Positions 1-8,959 of a stretch of DNA of 64,000 bases are shown here, piece by piece. The DNA lies in the NCBI RefSeq assembly GCF_001713395.1, contig NZ_CP016452.1:1922001-1986000 (forward strand). The letters are read 5' to 3'. The translations under genes and the position numbers were made by a program. Below the pieces are notes generated by a model that was not told the origin of the DNA, searched no databases, and saw nothing but the letters and a program-made list of their open reading frames with translations. The stretch's first letter is position 1. Each line of letters opens with the position of its first letter. This DNA is from Sinorhizobium sp. RAC02 (lineage in GTDB: Bacteria; Pseudomonadota; Alphaproteobacteria; Rhizobiales; Rhizobiaceae).

Positions 1-242
1 TCCTTCTTCCAGGGAAGCTGGATGGCAGAAGACGCATCCGGAAGAGCAAAAAGATCGGGATGGGCGGGCGTCAGATCGAGCCAGGTGGCAAAGCCCGCAA
101 AACCCGCGCCGTCCTTCTGCATATCGGCGATTGCTTCGGCCGGAACAAGCTTTGCCCGCTGGCCGCCGAAAAGGTCGGTAAAGCTGATCATGAAATATTT
201 GATGCCACGGTCTTTGGCAAAGGTAGCAAGATCGAGTGTCAC
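1..242 (-). CDS. gmaS: gamma-glutamylmethylamide synthetase / type III glutamine synthetase, N-terminal part
   Basis: Only the first 80 codons are present; the rest lies beyond the left edge. The translation opens with a GTG start behind an AAGGGGAA ribosome-binding site and contains KYFMISFTDLFG and QRAKLVPAEAI. These are typical of the beta-grasp N-terminus of the GlnT/GmaS branch of glutamine synthetases. GmaS condenses glutamate and methylamine to gamma-glutamylmethylamide using ATP, in the cytoplasm. GlnT-like paralogues that make glutamine look almost the same here. The call rests on the neighbours: mgsABC and mgdABCD follow, which is the gene set of the N-methylglutamate pathway. It is the last visible gene of the minus-strand mgsA-mgsB-mgsC-gmaS run, about 93 bases after mgsC. 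The catalytic core is not visible, so glutamine synthetase activity cannot be excluded. Confidence 0.75.
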   Translation of the reverse strand, partial: MTLDLATFAKDRGIKYFMISFTDLFGGQRAKLVPAEAIADMQKDGAGFAGFATWLDLTPAHPDLFALPDASSAIQLPWKK

Positions 243-335
243 TGTGTTCCCCTTTGGATTATTCAGACACTTTTTCAAGAAAATGGCCGCCGCTGGCTTG
301 GGAGATCAGACGACGGCCGAAGTTTTTTTTAAGGG

Positions 336-1664
336 TTAGAAACCTCCCTTGCCGGGAATCCAGCTGGTGCCCGCAAGCGGCACCTGCGCCATGGCGGATG
401 CCTCGATCGTCAGCGCGACGAGGTCCTCCGGCTCCAGATTGTGCAGATGATTCTTGCCGCAGGCGCGCGCGATGGTCTGAGCCTCGAGCGTCATCACCTT
501 GAGATAGTTGGCGAGGCGCCGTCCGGCAGCAACCGGATCGAGACGCTTGGAAAGCTCCGGATCTTGCGTGGTGATCCCTGCCGGGTCCTTGCCCTCATGC
601 CAGTCGTCATAGGCGCCGGCCGTCGTTCCGAGCTTCTGGTATTCCTCTTCCCAGTGCGGATCGTTGTCGCCGATGGCGACCAGCGCCGCCGTGCCGATGG
701 CAACCGCGTCGGCACCCAGCGCCAAAGCCTTGGCGACGTCGGCGCCGGACCGAATGCCGCCGGAGATGATCAGTTGCACCTTGCGGTGCATGCCGAGATC
801 CTGCAGCGCCTGGACGGCGGGGCGGATGCAGGCTAGCGTCGGCATGCCGACATTCTCAATGAAGACATCCTGCGTCGCAGCCGTGCCACCCTGCATGCCA
901 TCGAGCACGACGACGTCGGCACCGGCCTTCACGGCAAGCGCCGTATCGTAATAGGGACGCGCGCCACCGACCTTCACATATATCGGCTTTTCCCAATCGG
1001 TGATTTCGCGCAGTTCCATGATCTTGATTTCGAGATCGTCCGGGCCGGTCCAGTCGGGATGGCGGCAGGCCGAGCGCTGGTCGATGCCCTTCGGCAGGTT
1101 GCGCATGTTGGCGACGCGGTCGGAAATCTTCTGGCCGAGCAGCATGCCGCCACCACCGGGCTTGGCACCCTGGCCGACGACGATCTCGATGGCATCGGCG
1201 CGCCGCAGGTCGCGCGGGTTCATGCCGTAGCGCGACGGCAGATACTGATAGACCAGCGTCTGGCTGTGGCCGCGCTCCTCGTCCGTCATGCCGCCGTCTC
1301 CGGTGGTGGTCGATGTCCCGGCAATCGTGGCACCGCGGCCGAGCGCCTCCTTGGCATTGCCCGAAAGCGCACCAAAACTCATGCCGGCAATGGTGATTGG
1401 GGTCTTCAGGATGATCGGCTTCTTGGCGTGGCGCGCGCCGAGCACGACGGATGTGTCGCATTTCTCGCGGTAGCCTTCGAGCGGATAGCGCGAGATCGAC
1501 GCGCCAAGGAACAACAGGTCGTCGAAATGCGGCACCTTGCGTTTGGTGCCGGCGCCTCTGATATCATAGATGCCGGTCGCCGCCGCGCGGCGGATTTCCG
1601 CCATCGTATAATCGTCGAAGGTCGCTGACTTGCGCGGCGGGGTATAGGGGTTGTGATAGCTCAT
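336..1664 (-). CDS. mgsC: N-methylglutamate synthase subunit C (GlxD-like, FMN-binding glutamate synthase domain)
   Basis: This 442-residue protein matches the FMN barrel of the glutamate synthase large subunit, here a separate polypeptide. Visible motifs are GQGAKPGGGG (about 164-173), VVVLDGMQGGTAATQD (251-266) and the FMN-phosphate loops SGGIRSG (301-307) and AIGTAA (322-327). In the N-methylglutamate pathway the MgsABC complex transfers methylamine nitrogen to 2-oxoglutarate to give N-methylglutamate, and this subunit carries the flavin centre. Rhizobial homologues were first named GlxD. The gene starts 15 bases after mgsB and is followed by gmaS, consistent with one minus-strand operon. 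An ordinary glutamate-synthase-like role is possible, but the adjacent mgd genes favour the methylamine pathway. Confidence 0.82.
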   Translation of the reverse strand: MSYHNPYTPPRKSATFDDYTMAEIRRAAATGIYDIRGAGTKRKVPHFDDLLFLGASISRYPLEGYREKCDTSVVLGARHAKKPIILKTPITIAGMSFGALSGNAKEALGRGATIAGTSTTTGDGGMTDEERGHSQTLVYQYLPSRYGMNPRDLRRADAIEIVVGQGAKPGGGGMLLGQKISDRVANMRNLPKGIDQRSACRHPDWTGPDDLEIKIMELREITDWEKPIYVKVGGARPYYDTALAVKAGADVVVLDGMQGGTAATQDVFIENVGMPTLACIRPAVQALQDLGMHRKVQLIISGGIRSGADVAKALALGADAVAIGTAALVAIGDNDPHWEEEYQKLGTTAGAYDDWHEGKDPAGITTQDPELSKRLDPVAAGRRLANYLKVMTLEAQTIARACGKNHLHNLEPEDLVALTIEASAMAQVPLAGTSWIPGKGGF

Positions 1665-1679
1665 GAACGGGTCCCTGCC

Positions 1680-2402
1680 TTAGTACGCATCAGCGTTATC
1701 GATGTTGAAGTTGTAGAGCGTGCGGGCCGAACCGTAGCGCTTGAATTCTTCCGGCGAGACACCCGTGATGCCGGCTCTTTCCAGAAGCTCGGCAAGCAGC
1801 TTCAGATGCTTTGGCTTCATTTCCTTCTGGATGCAGTCGGCGCCGAGGCTCTTGACCTCGCCGCGCACGAACAACTTAGCCTCGTAGAGGGAATCGCCGA
1901 GCGCATCACCGGCATTGCCAAGCACCACCAGGTGACCCGACTGGCCCATGAAGGCCGACATGTGACCGATATTGCCTTGGACGACGATATCGATGCCCTT
2001 CATCGAGATGCCGCAGCGCGAGGCAGCGTTGCCCTTGATGACAAGAAGGCCACCACGGCCCGTGGCACCGGCATACTGGCTGGCATCACCCTCGATGACA
2101 ACCGTGCCCGACATCATGTTTTCCGCGACACCAGGCCCGGCAGAGCCATGGACGGTCACGGTGCCGCCATCGTTCATGCCGGCGCAATAATAGCCGACGC
2201 TGCCGCGCACCTCGACGGTGACCGGCTGATCGATGCCGACGGCAACGGCATGGCTGCCGCGCGGATTGACGACCTCGAAATTCGTATCATTGGTGCCGGG
2301 GGCGATAGCGTGAAGCGCGCTGTTCAGTTCGCGCAACGGCGTTGTGGCAAGATCGAATACGCGCATCGCTTCCAGACTTTCTCGTTTGACGCTGACATCC
2401 AC
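1680..2402 (-). CDS. mgsB: N-methylglutamate synthase subunit B (GlxC-like, GltB C-terminal GXGXG domain)
   Basis: This 240-residue protein is the right-handed beta-helix (GXGXG) domain of glutamate synthase as a separate subunit. The repeating glycine pattern shows in segments such as VEVRGSVGYYCAGMNDGG, VTVHGSAGPGVAENM and LVIKGNAASRCGISMKG. In large-subunit GltB this domain is structural and lies beside the FMN barrel. In the split MgsABC/GlxBCD complex it would join the glutaminase-like subunit (mgsA, upstream) to the flavin subunit (mgsC, downstream). It begins only 2 bases after the mgsA stop, which suggests translational coupling. No lesion was seen. Confidence 0.82.
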   Translation of the reverse strand: MDVSVKRESLEAMRVFDLATTPLRELNSALHAIAPGTNDTNFEVVNPRGSHAVAVGIDQPVTVEVRGSVGYYCAGMNDGGTVTVHGSAGPGVAENMMSGTVVIEGDASQYAGATGRGGLLVIKGNAASRCGISMKGIDIVVQGNIGHMSAFMGQSGHLVVLGNAGDALGDSLYEAKLFVRGEVKSLGADCIQKEMKPKHLKLLAELLERAGITGVSPEEFKRYGSARTLYNFNIDNADAY

Positions 2403-2404
2403 GG

Positions 2405-3310
2405 TTAGGCCGCCTTCTCATGATCCCAGAAATACACGGTGGCCGGCTCCGGCTCCCAGACGCGGGCATTTTCGATGCCCGGCAGGTTGACGAGCGCGCG
2501 GTACTCCGAGCCGAAGGCGATGTACTGATCCGTTTCGGCCATCACGGCCGGCTTGCAGGCAATGGGATCACGCACCACGCCGAAGCCGGATTTCGTGCCG
2601 ACGACGAAGGTGAAGAAGCCGTCGAGATCATCGAGCGCGCTGGTCAGCGCTTGCCCGAGATCCTTGCCCTTGGCCATCTCGGCCGACAGATAGGCTGCGG
2701 CGACTTCGGTATCGTTCTGCGTCTCGAAGGTCATGCCTTCGCGCACCAGCTCGCGGCGCAGGTTGTTATGGTTGGAAAGCGAGCCGTTGTGCACCAGGCA
2801 CTGGTCAGCGCCGGTCGAGAACGGATGGGCACCAAGCGTGGTGACAGCCGATTCCGTTGCCATGCGGGTATGACCGATACCGTGCGTGCCCGCCATCTGG
2901 CGAATGCCGAAGCGGGAGACCACGTCCTTCGGCAGGCCGACTTCCTTGTAGATCTCGACGCTGTCGCCGGACCCCATGACACGAATCTCCGGCCGCTCCT
3001 GGCCCAGCAGGTCGCGCACCGCCTGAGCCTTGTCAGCACTGGCTTCGATGACCGCGTGGGTGCTTTTCAACTCCACGGCAACGCTCGAGTCGGCTGGCTT
3101 CAATGCCGCTTCAAGCCCGGCAAAATCCCGTTTTGGGTCGGCCGATTGCACGGTGATTTTCGCGCGGCCGTCTGAAGGCGTACCGTAGATGGCGATGCCG
3201 GCGCTATCGGGCCCACGGTCGGTCATGGTGACCAGCATATCGGACAGCATGGCACCCAATTGCGGCTCCAGACTTCTGTCCTTCAAAAACAATCCGACAA
3301 TTCCGCACAT
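2405..3310 (-). CDS. mgsA: N-methylglutamate synthase subunit A (GlxB-like class II glutamine amidotransferase)
   Basis: A 301-residue class II (Ntn) glutamine amidotransferase domain. The start is placed at the Met before Cys because the mature enzyme needs an N-terminal Cys nucleophile: the protein opens MCGIVGLFL, and a GAAGGA ribosome-binding site precedes this ATG. An upstream in-frame ATG would bury the cysteine. Substrate-site motifs of the family are present: GHTRMATES (146-154, Arg149), HNGSLSNHNN (174-183) and NDTE (199-202). In MgsABC this subunit is expected to release the amine from gamma-glutamylmethylamide and channel it to MgsB/C. It is the first gene of the mgsABC-gmaS run. 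A candidate promoter lies in the gap before it, downstream of the AraC-type regulator gene. Confidence 0.85.
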   Translation of the reverse strand: MCGIVGLFLKDRSLEPQLGAMLSDMLVTMTDRGPDSAGIAIYGTPSDGRAKITVQSADPKRDFAGLEAALKPADSSVAVELKSTHAVIEASADKAQAVRDLLGQERPEIRVMGSGDSVEIYKEVGLPKDVVSRFGIRQMAGTHGIGHTRMATESAVTTLGAHPFSTGADQCLVHNGSLSNHNNLRRELVREGMTFETQNDTEVAAAYLSAEMAKGKDLGQALTSALDDLDGFFTFVVGTKSGFGVVRDPIACKPAVMAETDQYIAFGSEYRALVNLPGIENARVWEPEPATVYFWDHEKAA

Positions 3311-3341
3311 GGGGACAATCCTTCGTTTCGTTGATGAAAGA

Positions 3342-3370
3342 TGGATAGCAGGTGCGTTTTTTGATTTCAA
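3342..3370 (-). promoter_or_regulatory. candidate promoter of mgsABC
   Basis: On the minus strand TTGAAA (3370-3365) is followed after 17 bases by TATCCA (3347-3342), about 30 bases before the mgsA start. This fits a sigma-70-like promoter between the regulator gene and mgsA. The -10 match is imperfect, and no start site is known. Confidence 0.35.
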
Positions 3371-3392
3371 CTGCGAGGAAAGTTATTTTCTT

Positions 3393-4382
3393 TTAAAGCA
3401 ATTCTATCCGCGCTGTCTGCACTACGGACTGGCGGTGTGCGCCCGGCGGCTCGCCAAAGGCCGCGCGGTAGGTTCGGGCAAAATGCCCGGCGCTGGAAAA
3501 CCCGGTGGCGAAGGCAATTTCGGAGATGGAAAGCGGGCTTTGCTGCAACAGGCGCCGGGCGTGATCCAACCGCAGTTTCCGGTATTCGAGCAGGAAGGAC
3601 GAGCCCATCAGGCTGGAAAAGAGCCGATCAAGGTGACGTGGGGAAATGCCGGCCAGTTTGGCCATGGCCTGCCGGTCGAGCGGCGCCTCGATCGTCGCTT
3701 CCATTTTTTCCAGCACCATCAGCAGGCCCGGATGGTTGATCCCGTAACGCTCCGCCAGCGAAGCCCGCTGGGGTGCGCCAGAGCTTTCCACCTGGGTATG
3801 CAGGTACCAGTCGCTCACCCGGCGGGCGAAATCCGTGCCCATGCGCTCGGAGATCAGTGCGTGCATCATGTCGAGCGGGGCCACGCCGCCACCACAGGTG
3901 ATGCGGTTGCCATCGAGGACATAGCGGGCCTGACGGGGCGCAAGACGCGGAAAGGCCTCCACCAGGGCCGGGGCATGTTCCCAGTGGATGGTGAAATCGC
4001 GATCCTCCAGCAATCCCGCCGCCGCCATGAGATAGGGACCACCGGAAATGCCGCCGATGCGCACGCCGTCGCGGGCAAGCTGGCGCAGGCACGCCAGGAC
4101 GGCCGGCACGTTCCAATCAACCGGCGTGCCGCCGGCGCAGACGAAGACGGTGTGGAAACCGGCACCACGGCCCGGCAGCGGCGTGGCGGGAACGGGAATG
4201 CCCGATGATGTCATCCCGACATTCCCTTCGACGACATGCGCCGAAAGCGCATAAATATCCCGGCCGGCCAAAAGGTTGGCGGCCCGCAGCGGCTCCACCG
4301 CCGAGGCATAGGACATCAGCGCAAATCTCGGGATCAGGATGAAGCCGATCTTCTGGACGTTTTTCAGGTCATCTGAGGCCAT
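3393..4382 (-). CDS. glxA: AraC-family regulator with N-terminal DJ-1/PfpI-like domain (GlxA-like)
   Basis: 329 residues: a DJ-1/PfpI-like (GATase-1 fold) sensor domain at about 10-190 and two AraC helix-turn-helix motifs at about 220-320 (DRQAMAKLAGISPRHLDRLF, then LSISEIAFATGFSSAGHFAR). The nucleophile-elbow position of DJ-1 proteins reads GGISGG (110-115), so Ser113 stands where active members have Cys. The domain is probably a ligand sensor rather than an enzyme. The gene lies between mgsA (same strand, downstream) and mgdA (divergent), so it most likely activates both arms of the methylamine locus. Regulators of this architecture (GlxA, CdhR, GbdR, ArgR) commonly control amine or methylated-amine catabolism. 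The exact ligand is unknown. Confidence 0.8.
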   Translation of the reverse strand: MASDDLKNVQKIGFILIPRFALMSYASAVEPLRAANLLAGRDIYALSAHVVEGNVGMTSSGIPVPATPLPGRGAGFHTVFVCAGGTPVDWNVPAVLACLRQLARDGVRIGGISGGPYLMAAAGLLEDRDFTIHWEHAPALVEAFPRLAPRQARYVLDGNRITCGGGVAPLDMMHALISERMGTDFARRVSDWYLHTQVESSGAPQRASLAERYGINHPGLLMVLEKMEATIEAPLDRQAMAKLAGISPRHLDRLFSSLMGSSFLLEYRKLRLDHARRLLQQSPLSISEIAFATGFSSAGHFARTYRAAFGEPPGAHRQSVVQTARIELL

Positions 4383-4400
4383 GGCTCAATCATGGCTCAA
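4381..4400. promoter_or_regulatory. tandem 9-bp repeats, candidate AraC-type operator
   Basis: ATGGCTCAA occurs at 4381-4389 and again at 4392-4400, exactly 11 bases apart, in the divergent region between glxA and mgdA. Direct half-sites one helical turn apart suit an AraC-family dimer. The first copy overlaps the glxA start codon, so it could serve autoregulation. This is inferred from position and spacing only. Confidence 0.3.
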
Positions 4401-4472
4401 AGCGTCTCTTTTCTGCAAGTGCCGAAACGCAATCCTGTCATGATCGGTAGGCTCCACCGGGATTCCATTGCC

Positions 4473-5723
4473 ATGCGCTACTCTGCCTTTTCCGTTTTCC
4501 TGAATGCCCTGCGTGGCAACAAGGGCTGGGCGCCGGCGTGGCGCAGTCCGGTTCCGAAGAACCGCTATGACGTGATCATCATCGGCGGCGGCGGGCATGG
4601 TCTGGCCACGGCCTACTACCTCGCCAAGGAATTCGGCGTCACCAATGTGGCGGTACTGGAAAAGGGCTATATCGGCTCCGGCAATGTCGGCCGCAACACC
4701 ACGATCATCCGCTCCAACTACCTGCTGCAAGGCAACAATCCGTTCTACGAGCTGTCGATGAAGCTCTGGGAGGGGCTGGAGCAGGATTTCAACTTCAACG
4801 CCATGGTCTCCCAGCGCGGCGTGCTCAACCTCTACCATTCCGATGCCCAGCGCGACGCCTATACGCGGCGCGGCAACGCCATGCGGCTGCACGGCGTCGA
4901 TGCCGACCTGCTCGACCGCAACGCCGTGCGCCAGATGCTGCCCTTCCTCGATTTCGACAATGCCCGCTTCCCGATCCAGGGAGCGCTGATGCAGAAACGC
5001 GGCGGCACCGTGCGCCATGACGCCGTTGCCTGGGGCTATGCCCGCGGCGCGGATATGCGCGGCGTCGATATCATCCAGAATTGCGAGGTCACCGGCATTC
5101 GCCGCGAAAACGGCCGCGTCACCGGCGTCGAGACCAGCCAGGGCTTTATCGGCTGCGGCAAGCTGGCGCTCGCGGCGGCCGGCAATTCCACCGTGGTTGC
5201 CGCCATGGTCGACCTGAAACTGCCGATCGAAAGCCATGTTCTACAGGCTTTCGTTTCCGAGGGGCTGAAGCCGTTCATCGACAATGTCGTCACCTTCGGC
5301 GCCGGCCACTTCTACGTCTCCCAGTCCGACAAGGGCGGCCTCGTCTTCGGCGGCGATATCGATGGCTATAATTCCTATGCGCAGCGCGGCAATCTCGCGA
5401 CGGTCGAGCATGTCGCCGAGGCCGGCGTCGCGATGATCCCGGCGCTGTCGCGTGTCCGGGTGCTGCGCTCCTGGGGCGGGGTGATGGACATGAGCATGGA
5501 CGGCTCGCCGATCATCGACCGCACCCACATCGACAATCTCTACCTGAACGTCGGCTGGTGCTACGGCGGCTTCAAGGCCACGCCTGCTTCCGGCTTCTGC
5601 TACGCCCATCTGATCGCCAGGAACGAACCGCACGAGACCGGCCGCGCCTTCAGGCTCGACCGCTTCGCACGCGGCCGGATGATCGATGAAAAGGGCGTCG
5701 GCTCGCAACCCAACCTGCACTGA
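4473..5723 (+). CDS. mgdA: N-methylglutamate dehydrogenase subunit A (sarcosine oxidase beta-like)
   Basis: 416 residues, the usual length of SoxB. The start is placed at MRYSAF because the family begins there; earlier in-frame ATGs add a tail unlike the family. The FAD-binding dinucleotide fold reads YDVIIIGGGGHG (32-43). The motif GGTVRHDAVAWG (177-188) holds His182, which by motif corresponds to the histidine carrying covalent FMN in heterotetrameric sarcosine oxidases. In N-methylglutamate dehydrogenase this subunit should oxidise the N-methyl group, with the one-carbon unit passed to folate on subunit C. It is the first gene of a tight mgdABCD operon divergent from glxA. Sarcosine oxidase is the main alternative; the mgs/gmaS neighbours favour N-methylglutamate. 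Confidence 0.82.
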   Translation: MRYSAFSVFLNALRGNKGWAPAWRSPVPKNRYDVIIIGGGGHGLATAYYLAKEFGVTNVAVLEKGYIGSGNVGRNTTIIRSNYLLQGNNPFYELSMKLWEGLEQDFNFNAMVSQRGVLNLYHSDAQRDAYTRRGNAMRLHGVDADLLDRNAVRQMLPFLDFDNARFPIQGALMQKRGGTVRHDAVAWGYARGADMRGVDIIQNCEVTGIRRENGRVTGVETSQGFIGCGKLALAAAGNSTVVAAMVDLKLPIESHVLQAFVSEGLKPFIDNVVTFGAGHFYVSQSDKGGLVFGGDIDGYNSYAQRGNLATVEHVAEAGVAMIPALSRVRVLRSWGGVMDMSMDGSPIIDRTHIDNLYLNVGWCYGGFKATPASGFCYAHLIARNEPHETGRAFRLDRFARGRMIDEKGVGSQPNLH

Positions 5724-5732
5724 GGACTTCAT

Positions 5733-6005
5733 ATGGCCAGCCTGATCGCCTGCCCCCATTGCGGGCCGCGCCCCAAGGAAGAATTCACCGTTCGCGGCGA
5801 TGCCGGCATCACCCGTCCGGCGCCGGATGCCGGTGAGGACGCCTGGCACGCTTACGTCTACCTGCGCGACAACCCGCGCGGACGCCATAAGGAACATTGG
5901 CACCACACATCCGGCTGCCGCCGCTGGCTGGTGGTTGAGCGCGATACGATGACCCACGCAATCCATGCCGTGTCCGATGCCAGCACCGAGGGAGCGACCG
6001 CATGA
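5733..6005 (+). CDS. mgdB: N-methylglutamate dehydrogenase subunit B (sarcosine oxidase delta-like, zinc-binding)
   Basis: A 90-residue protein of the SoxD family. It has the zinc ligands expected of that subunit: Cys7 and Cys10 in CPHC, then His58 and Cys62 in HHTSGC. The tryptophan and histidine-rich stretch HKEHWHHTSGCRRW (52-65) is a family hallmark. The subunit is structural in heterotetrameric sarcosine oxidase and bridges the alpha and beta chains. It starts 9 bases after mgdA and its stop overlaps the mgdC start (ATGA), so translation is probably coupled. Confidence 0.85.
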   Translation: MASLIACPHCGPRPKEEFTVRGDAGITRPAPDAGEDAWHAYVYLRDNPRGRHKEHWHHTSGCRRWLVVERDTMTHAIHAVSDASTEGATA

Positions 6006-8959
6006 CGTCCCATCGTCTTTCCCGGGGCGGCCGCATCGATCGCGCCAAGCCGCTCGACTTCACCTTCGACGGCAAGCCGATGCAGGGTTTTGCCGGCGAC
6101 ACGCTGGCGTCCGCGCTTCTGGCAAACGGCCGCCAGCTCGTCGGCCGCAGCTTCAAGTACCATCGCCCGCGCGGCATCCTGACGGCGGGTGCCGCCGAAC
6201 CTAATGCCCTGGTGACGATCGGCGAAGGCGGTCGCACCGAGGCCAACACCCGCGCCACGCTGGTCGAGCTCTACAGCGGCCTGACCGCAAAGAGCCAGAA
6301 CCGCTGGCCCTCGGTCGATTTCGACCTCGGCGCTATTAACAGCCTGCTCTCGCCTTTCCTCGGCGCCGGCTTCTACTACAAGACCTTCATGTGGCCGGCC
6401 GCCTTCTGGGAAAAGCTCTACGAGCCGATCATCCGAAAGGCGGCAGGCCTCGGCCGCGCGACCTATGAGCCTGATCCCGATAGCTACGAGAAATGCTGGG
6501 CGCATTGCGATCTTCTGGTCATCGGCGCGGGCCCAGCCGGCCTCGCCGCCGCCCTGACGGCCGGCCGCGCCGGTGCCCGCGTCGTTCTTGCCGATGAAGG
6601 TTTTGAACCCGGCGGTTCATTGCTGTCAGAAACGGCACCCGTCAGTGGAAAATCCGCGAGCGACCTGCTGGCCCAGACGCTGGCCGAGCTGGCGGATATG
6701 CCGAATGTCCGCATCTTCTCCCGGACGACCGTCTTCGGCTGGTACGACGGCAATGTCTTTGGCGCCGTCGAAAGCGTGCAGAAGAACACGGCCACGGTAG
6801 ACCCGAACCGGCCGGTCGAGCGCATCTGGCGCATCGCCGCCAAACAGGCGATCCTCGCCGCCGGCGCTGAAGAACGGCCGCTGGTTTTCGGCGGCAATGA
6901 CATTCCCGGCGTGATGATGGCTGGCGCCATGCGCTCCTATCTCAACCGGCAGGCTATCGCGCCCGGAAAGAGCACGGTCATCTTCACCAACGACGCCTCC
7001 GGCTACGCGACCGCCGCCGATCTGGAAGCCGCCGGCCTTGATGTCGCGGCCATCGTCGACGCTCGTCCGGATGCCGCCCGCACCTGGTCCGGCAAGGCAC
7101 CCATCCTGCCCAGCGCCGTGGTTGTCGATGCCAAGGGCGGCCGGAGCCTCAAGGGCGTGACCGTCCTCAGCAACGGCCGCACGGAAACCATTTCGACGGA
7201 CGCACTCGGCATGTCCGGCGGCTGGAGCCCGATCATCCATCTCGCCTGCCATCGCGGCGCAAAACCGGTCTGGTCCGATGCCAAGGCCGCGTTCCTTGCG
7301 CCGGAAATCCAGGAGGGGCTGACCGTCGCGGGTGCCGCCGCAGGCATTGGCAGCATCGACGCCTGCCTTGCAGATGGCGCCGGAAAAGCCGCATCCGCCC
7401 TGCAGGCGCTCGGTTTCTCGAAGGCCAGCGCCGCATTCGCCGAAAAGGCCGACACGGCGACCGTCTCCAAGCCGCTCTGGCGCATCCACGGATCGAAAGG
7501 CAAGGCCTTCGTCGACTACCAGAACGATGTGCACCTCAAGGATCTCGGCCTCGCCGTCAGCGAAGGTTATGGCCATGTCGAGCTAGCCAAGCGCTACACC
7601 ACCAATGGCATGGCAACCGACCAGGGCAAGCTGTCGAACATCAACGCCATCGGCATTCTCGCCGAAGTGCGAAAAGTCTCGCCGGCGGATGTCGGTACCA
7701 CGACGTTCCGCCCGTTCTATACGCCACTCTCCTTCGGTGCGCTGACCGGCGCCTCCAAGGGCAAGCACTTCCAACCGGTGCGCAAGTCGCCGCTGCATGA
7801 TTGGGCCAAGAAGAATGGTGCGGTCTTCGTCGAAACGGGCCTCTGGTACCGCTCGTCCTGGTTCCCGAAGGCGGGCGAAACGACCTGGCGCGAAAGCGTC
7901 GATCGCGAAGTGCTCAATGTCCGCAAGAACGCCGGCATCTGTGATGTCTCCACGCTCGGCAAGATCGAGATCTTTGGCGGGGACGCCGCCGAATTCCTCA
8001 ACCGGGTCTACTGCAACGCCTTCCTGAAACTACCGATCGGCAAGGCGCGGTACGGCCTGATGCTGCGCGAAGACGGGATGATCTACGACGACGGCACGAC
8101 GAGCCGCCTTGGCGAAACCCATTTCTTCATGACGACGACCACGGCTTACGCGGCAGGCGTCATGAACCATCTGGAATTCTGCGCCCAGGCGCTGTGGCCC
8201 GATCTCGACGTGCAGTTCGCCTCCTCGACCGATCAATGGGCGCAGATCGCCGTTGCCGGGCCAAAATCGCGCATGATCCTGCAGACGCTGGTGGACGAAG
8301 ACATTACCGACGCGGCCTTCCCGTTCCTCGGTGCCAAGGAAGTGTCGCTCTGCGGCGGCACGCTGACGGGCCGTCTGTTCCGCATCTCGTTTTCCGGCGA
8401 ACTGGCCTACGAACTCGCAGTCCCGGCCGGCTACGGCGAAGCGATCGCCGATGCGATCATGGAGGCCGGCAAGCCGCATGGCATCTGCCCTTACGGTGTC
8501 GAGGCGCTGGGCGTCATGCGCATCGAGAAAGGCCATGTCACCCATTCCGAGATCAACGGCACGGTCATCCCGTCCGACCTCGGCTTTGCCAAGATGGTCT
8601 CCACGGCCAAGCCCGACTTCATCGGCAAGGCGATGTTGTCGCGCGAGGGCCTGATGGCGGAGGACCGGCTTTCGCTGGTCGGCGTCAAGCCGCTTGATCC
8701 GGCGACGACCTTCAAGACCGGCTCGCATATCCTCTCGGAGGGCACTGTTCCGACGCTCGAAAACGACCAGGGCTATGTCTCCTCCAGTTGCTATTCGCCC
8801 AACCTTGGCTCGACCATCGGCCTCGCCCTCGTCAAGCATGGGCCGACGCGGCACGGCGAGCATGTCACTGTCTGGAACGACCTGAAAAACGAATACACCA
8901 AGGCCGTGCTGTGCAGCCCGGTCTTCTTCGACCCGGAAAACGGAAAGCTCCATGGCTGA
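6002..8959 (+). CDS. mgdC: N-methylglutamate dehydrogenase subunit C (sarcosine oxidase alpha-like)
   Basis: 985 residues, matching SoxA-type alpha subunits. The N-terminal segment (about 1-100) has a ferredoxin-like fold. An NAD-binding Rossmann segment follows with GAGPAG at 175-180. The C-terminal part (about 600-980) is an aminomethyltransferase/GcvT-like folate-binding domain, with GKARYGLMLREDGMIYDDGT and a C-terminal barrel. In the heterotetramer this subunit binds NAD and tetrahydrofolate, so the methyl group released from N-methylglutamate can leave as 5,10-methylenetetrahydrofolate. It overlaps mgdB by 4 bases and mgdD by 8 bases. No frameshift was seen across this long gene. Confidence 0.85.
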   Translation: MTSHRLSRGGRIDRAKPLDFTFDGKPMQGFAGDTLASALLANGRQLVGRSFKYHRPRGILTAGAAEPNALVTIGEGGRTEANTRATLVELYSGLTAKSQNRWPSVDFDLGAINSLLSPFLGAGFYYKTFMWPAAFWEKLYEPIIRKAAGLGRATYEPDPDSYEKCWAHCDLLVIGAGPAGLAAALTAGRAGARVVLADEGFEPGGSLLSETAPVSGKSASDLLAQTLAELADMPNVRIFSRTTVFGWYDGNVFGAVESVQKNTATVDPNRPVERIWRIAAKQAILAAGAEERPLVFGGNDIPGVMMAGAMRSYLNRQAIAPGKSTVIFTNDASGYATAADLEAAGLDVAAIVDARPDAARTWSGKAPILPSAVVVDAKGGRSLKGVTVLSNGRTETISTDALGMSGGWSPIIHLACHRGAKPVWSDAKAAFLAPEIQEGLTVAGAAAGIGSIDACLADGAGKAASALQALGFSKASAAFAEKADTATVSKPLWRIHGSKGKAFVDYQNDVHLKDLGLAVSEGYGHVELAKRYTTNGMATDQGKLSNINAIGILAEVRKVSPADVGTTTFRPFYTPLSFGALTGASKGKHFQPVRKSPLHDWAKKNGAVFVETGLWYRSSWFPKAGETTWRESVDREVLNVRKNAGICDVSTLGKIEIFGGDAAEFLNRVYCNAFLKLPIGKARYGLMLREDGMIYDDGTTSRLGETHFFMTTTTAYAAGVMNHLEFCAQALWPDLDVQFASSTDQWAQIAVAGPKSRMILQTLVDEDITDAAFPFLGAKEVSLCGGTLTGRLFRISFSGELAYELAVPAGYGEAIADAIMEAGKPHGICPYGVEALGVMRIEKGHVTHSEINGTVIPSDLGFAKMVSTAKPDFIGKAMLSREGLMAEDRLSLVGVKPLDPATTFKTGSHILSEGTVPTLENDQGYVSSSCYSPNLGSTIGLALVKHGPTRHGEHVTVWNDLKNEYTKAVLCSPVFFDPENGKLHG

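Noticed and set aside
441..836. Plus-strand open frames over mgsC, mgsB and mgsA (for example 441-836, 1653-2408, 2420-3175)
   Set aside because: They are antisense to clear glutamate-synthase-like genes and show no family pattern or ribosome-binding site; high-GC shadow frames.
4386..5966. Long minus-strand frames opposite mgdA (4386-5237, 5241-5966)
   Set aside because: The plus strand encodes a full SoxB-like protein with FAD motif; the antisense frames are low-complexity and match nothing.
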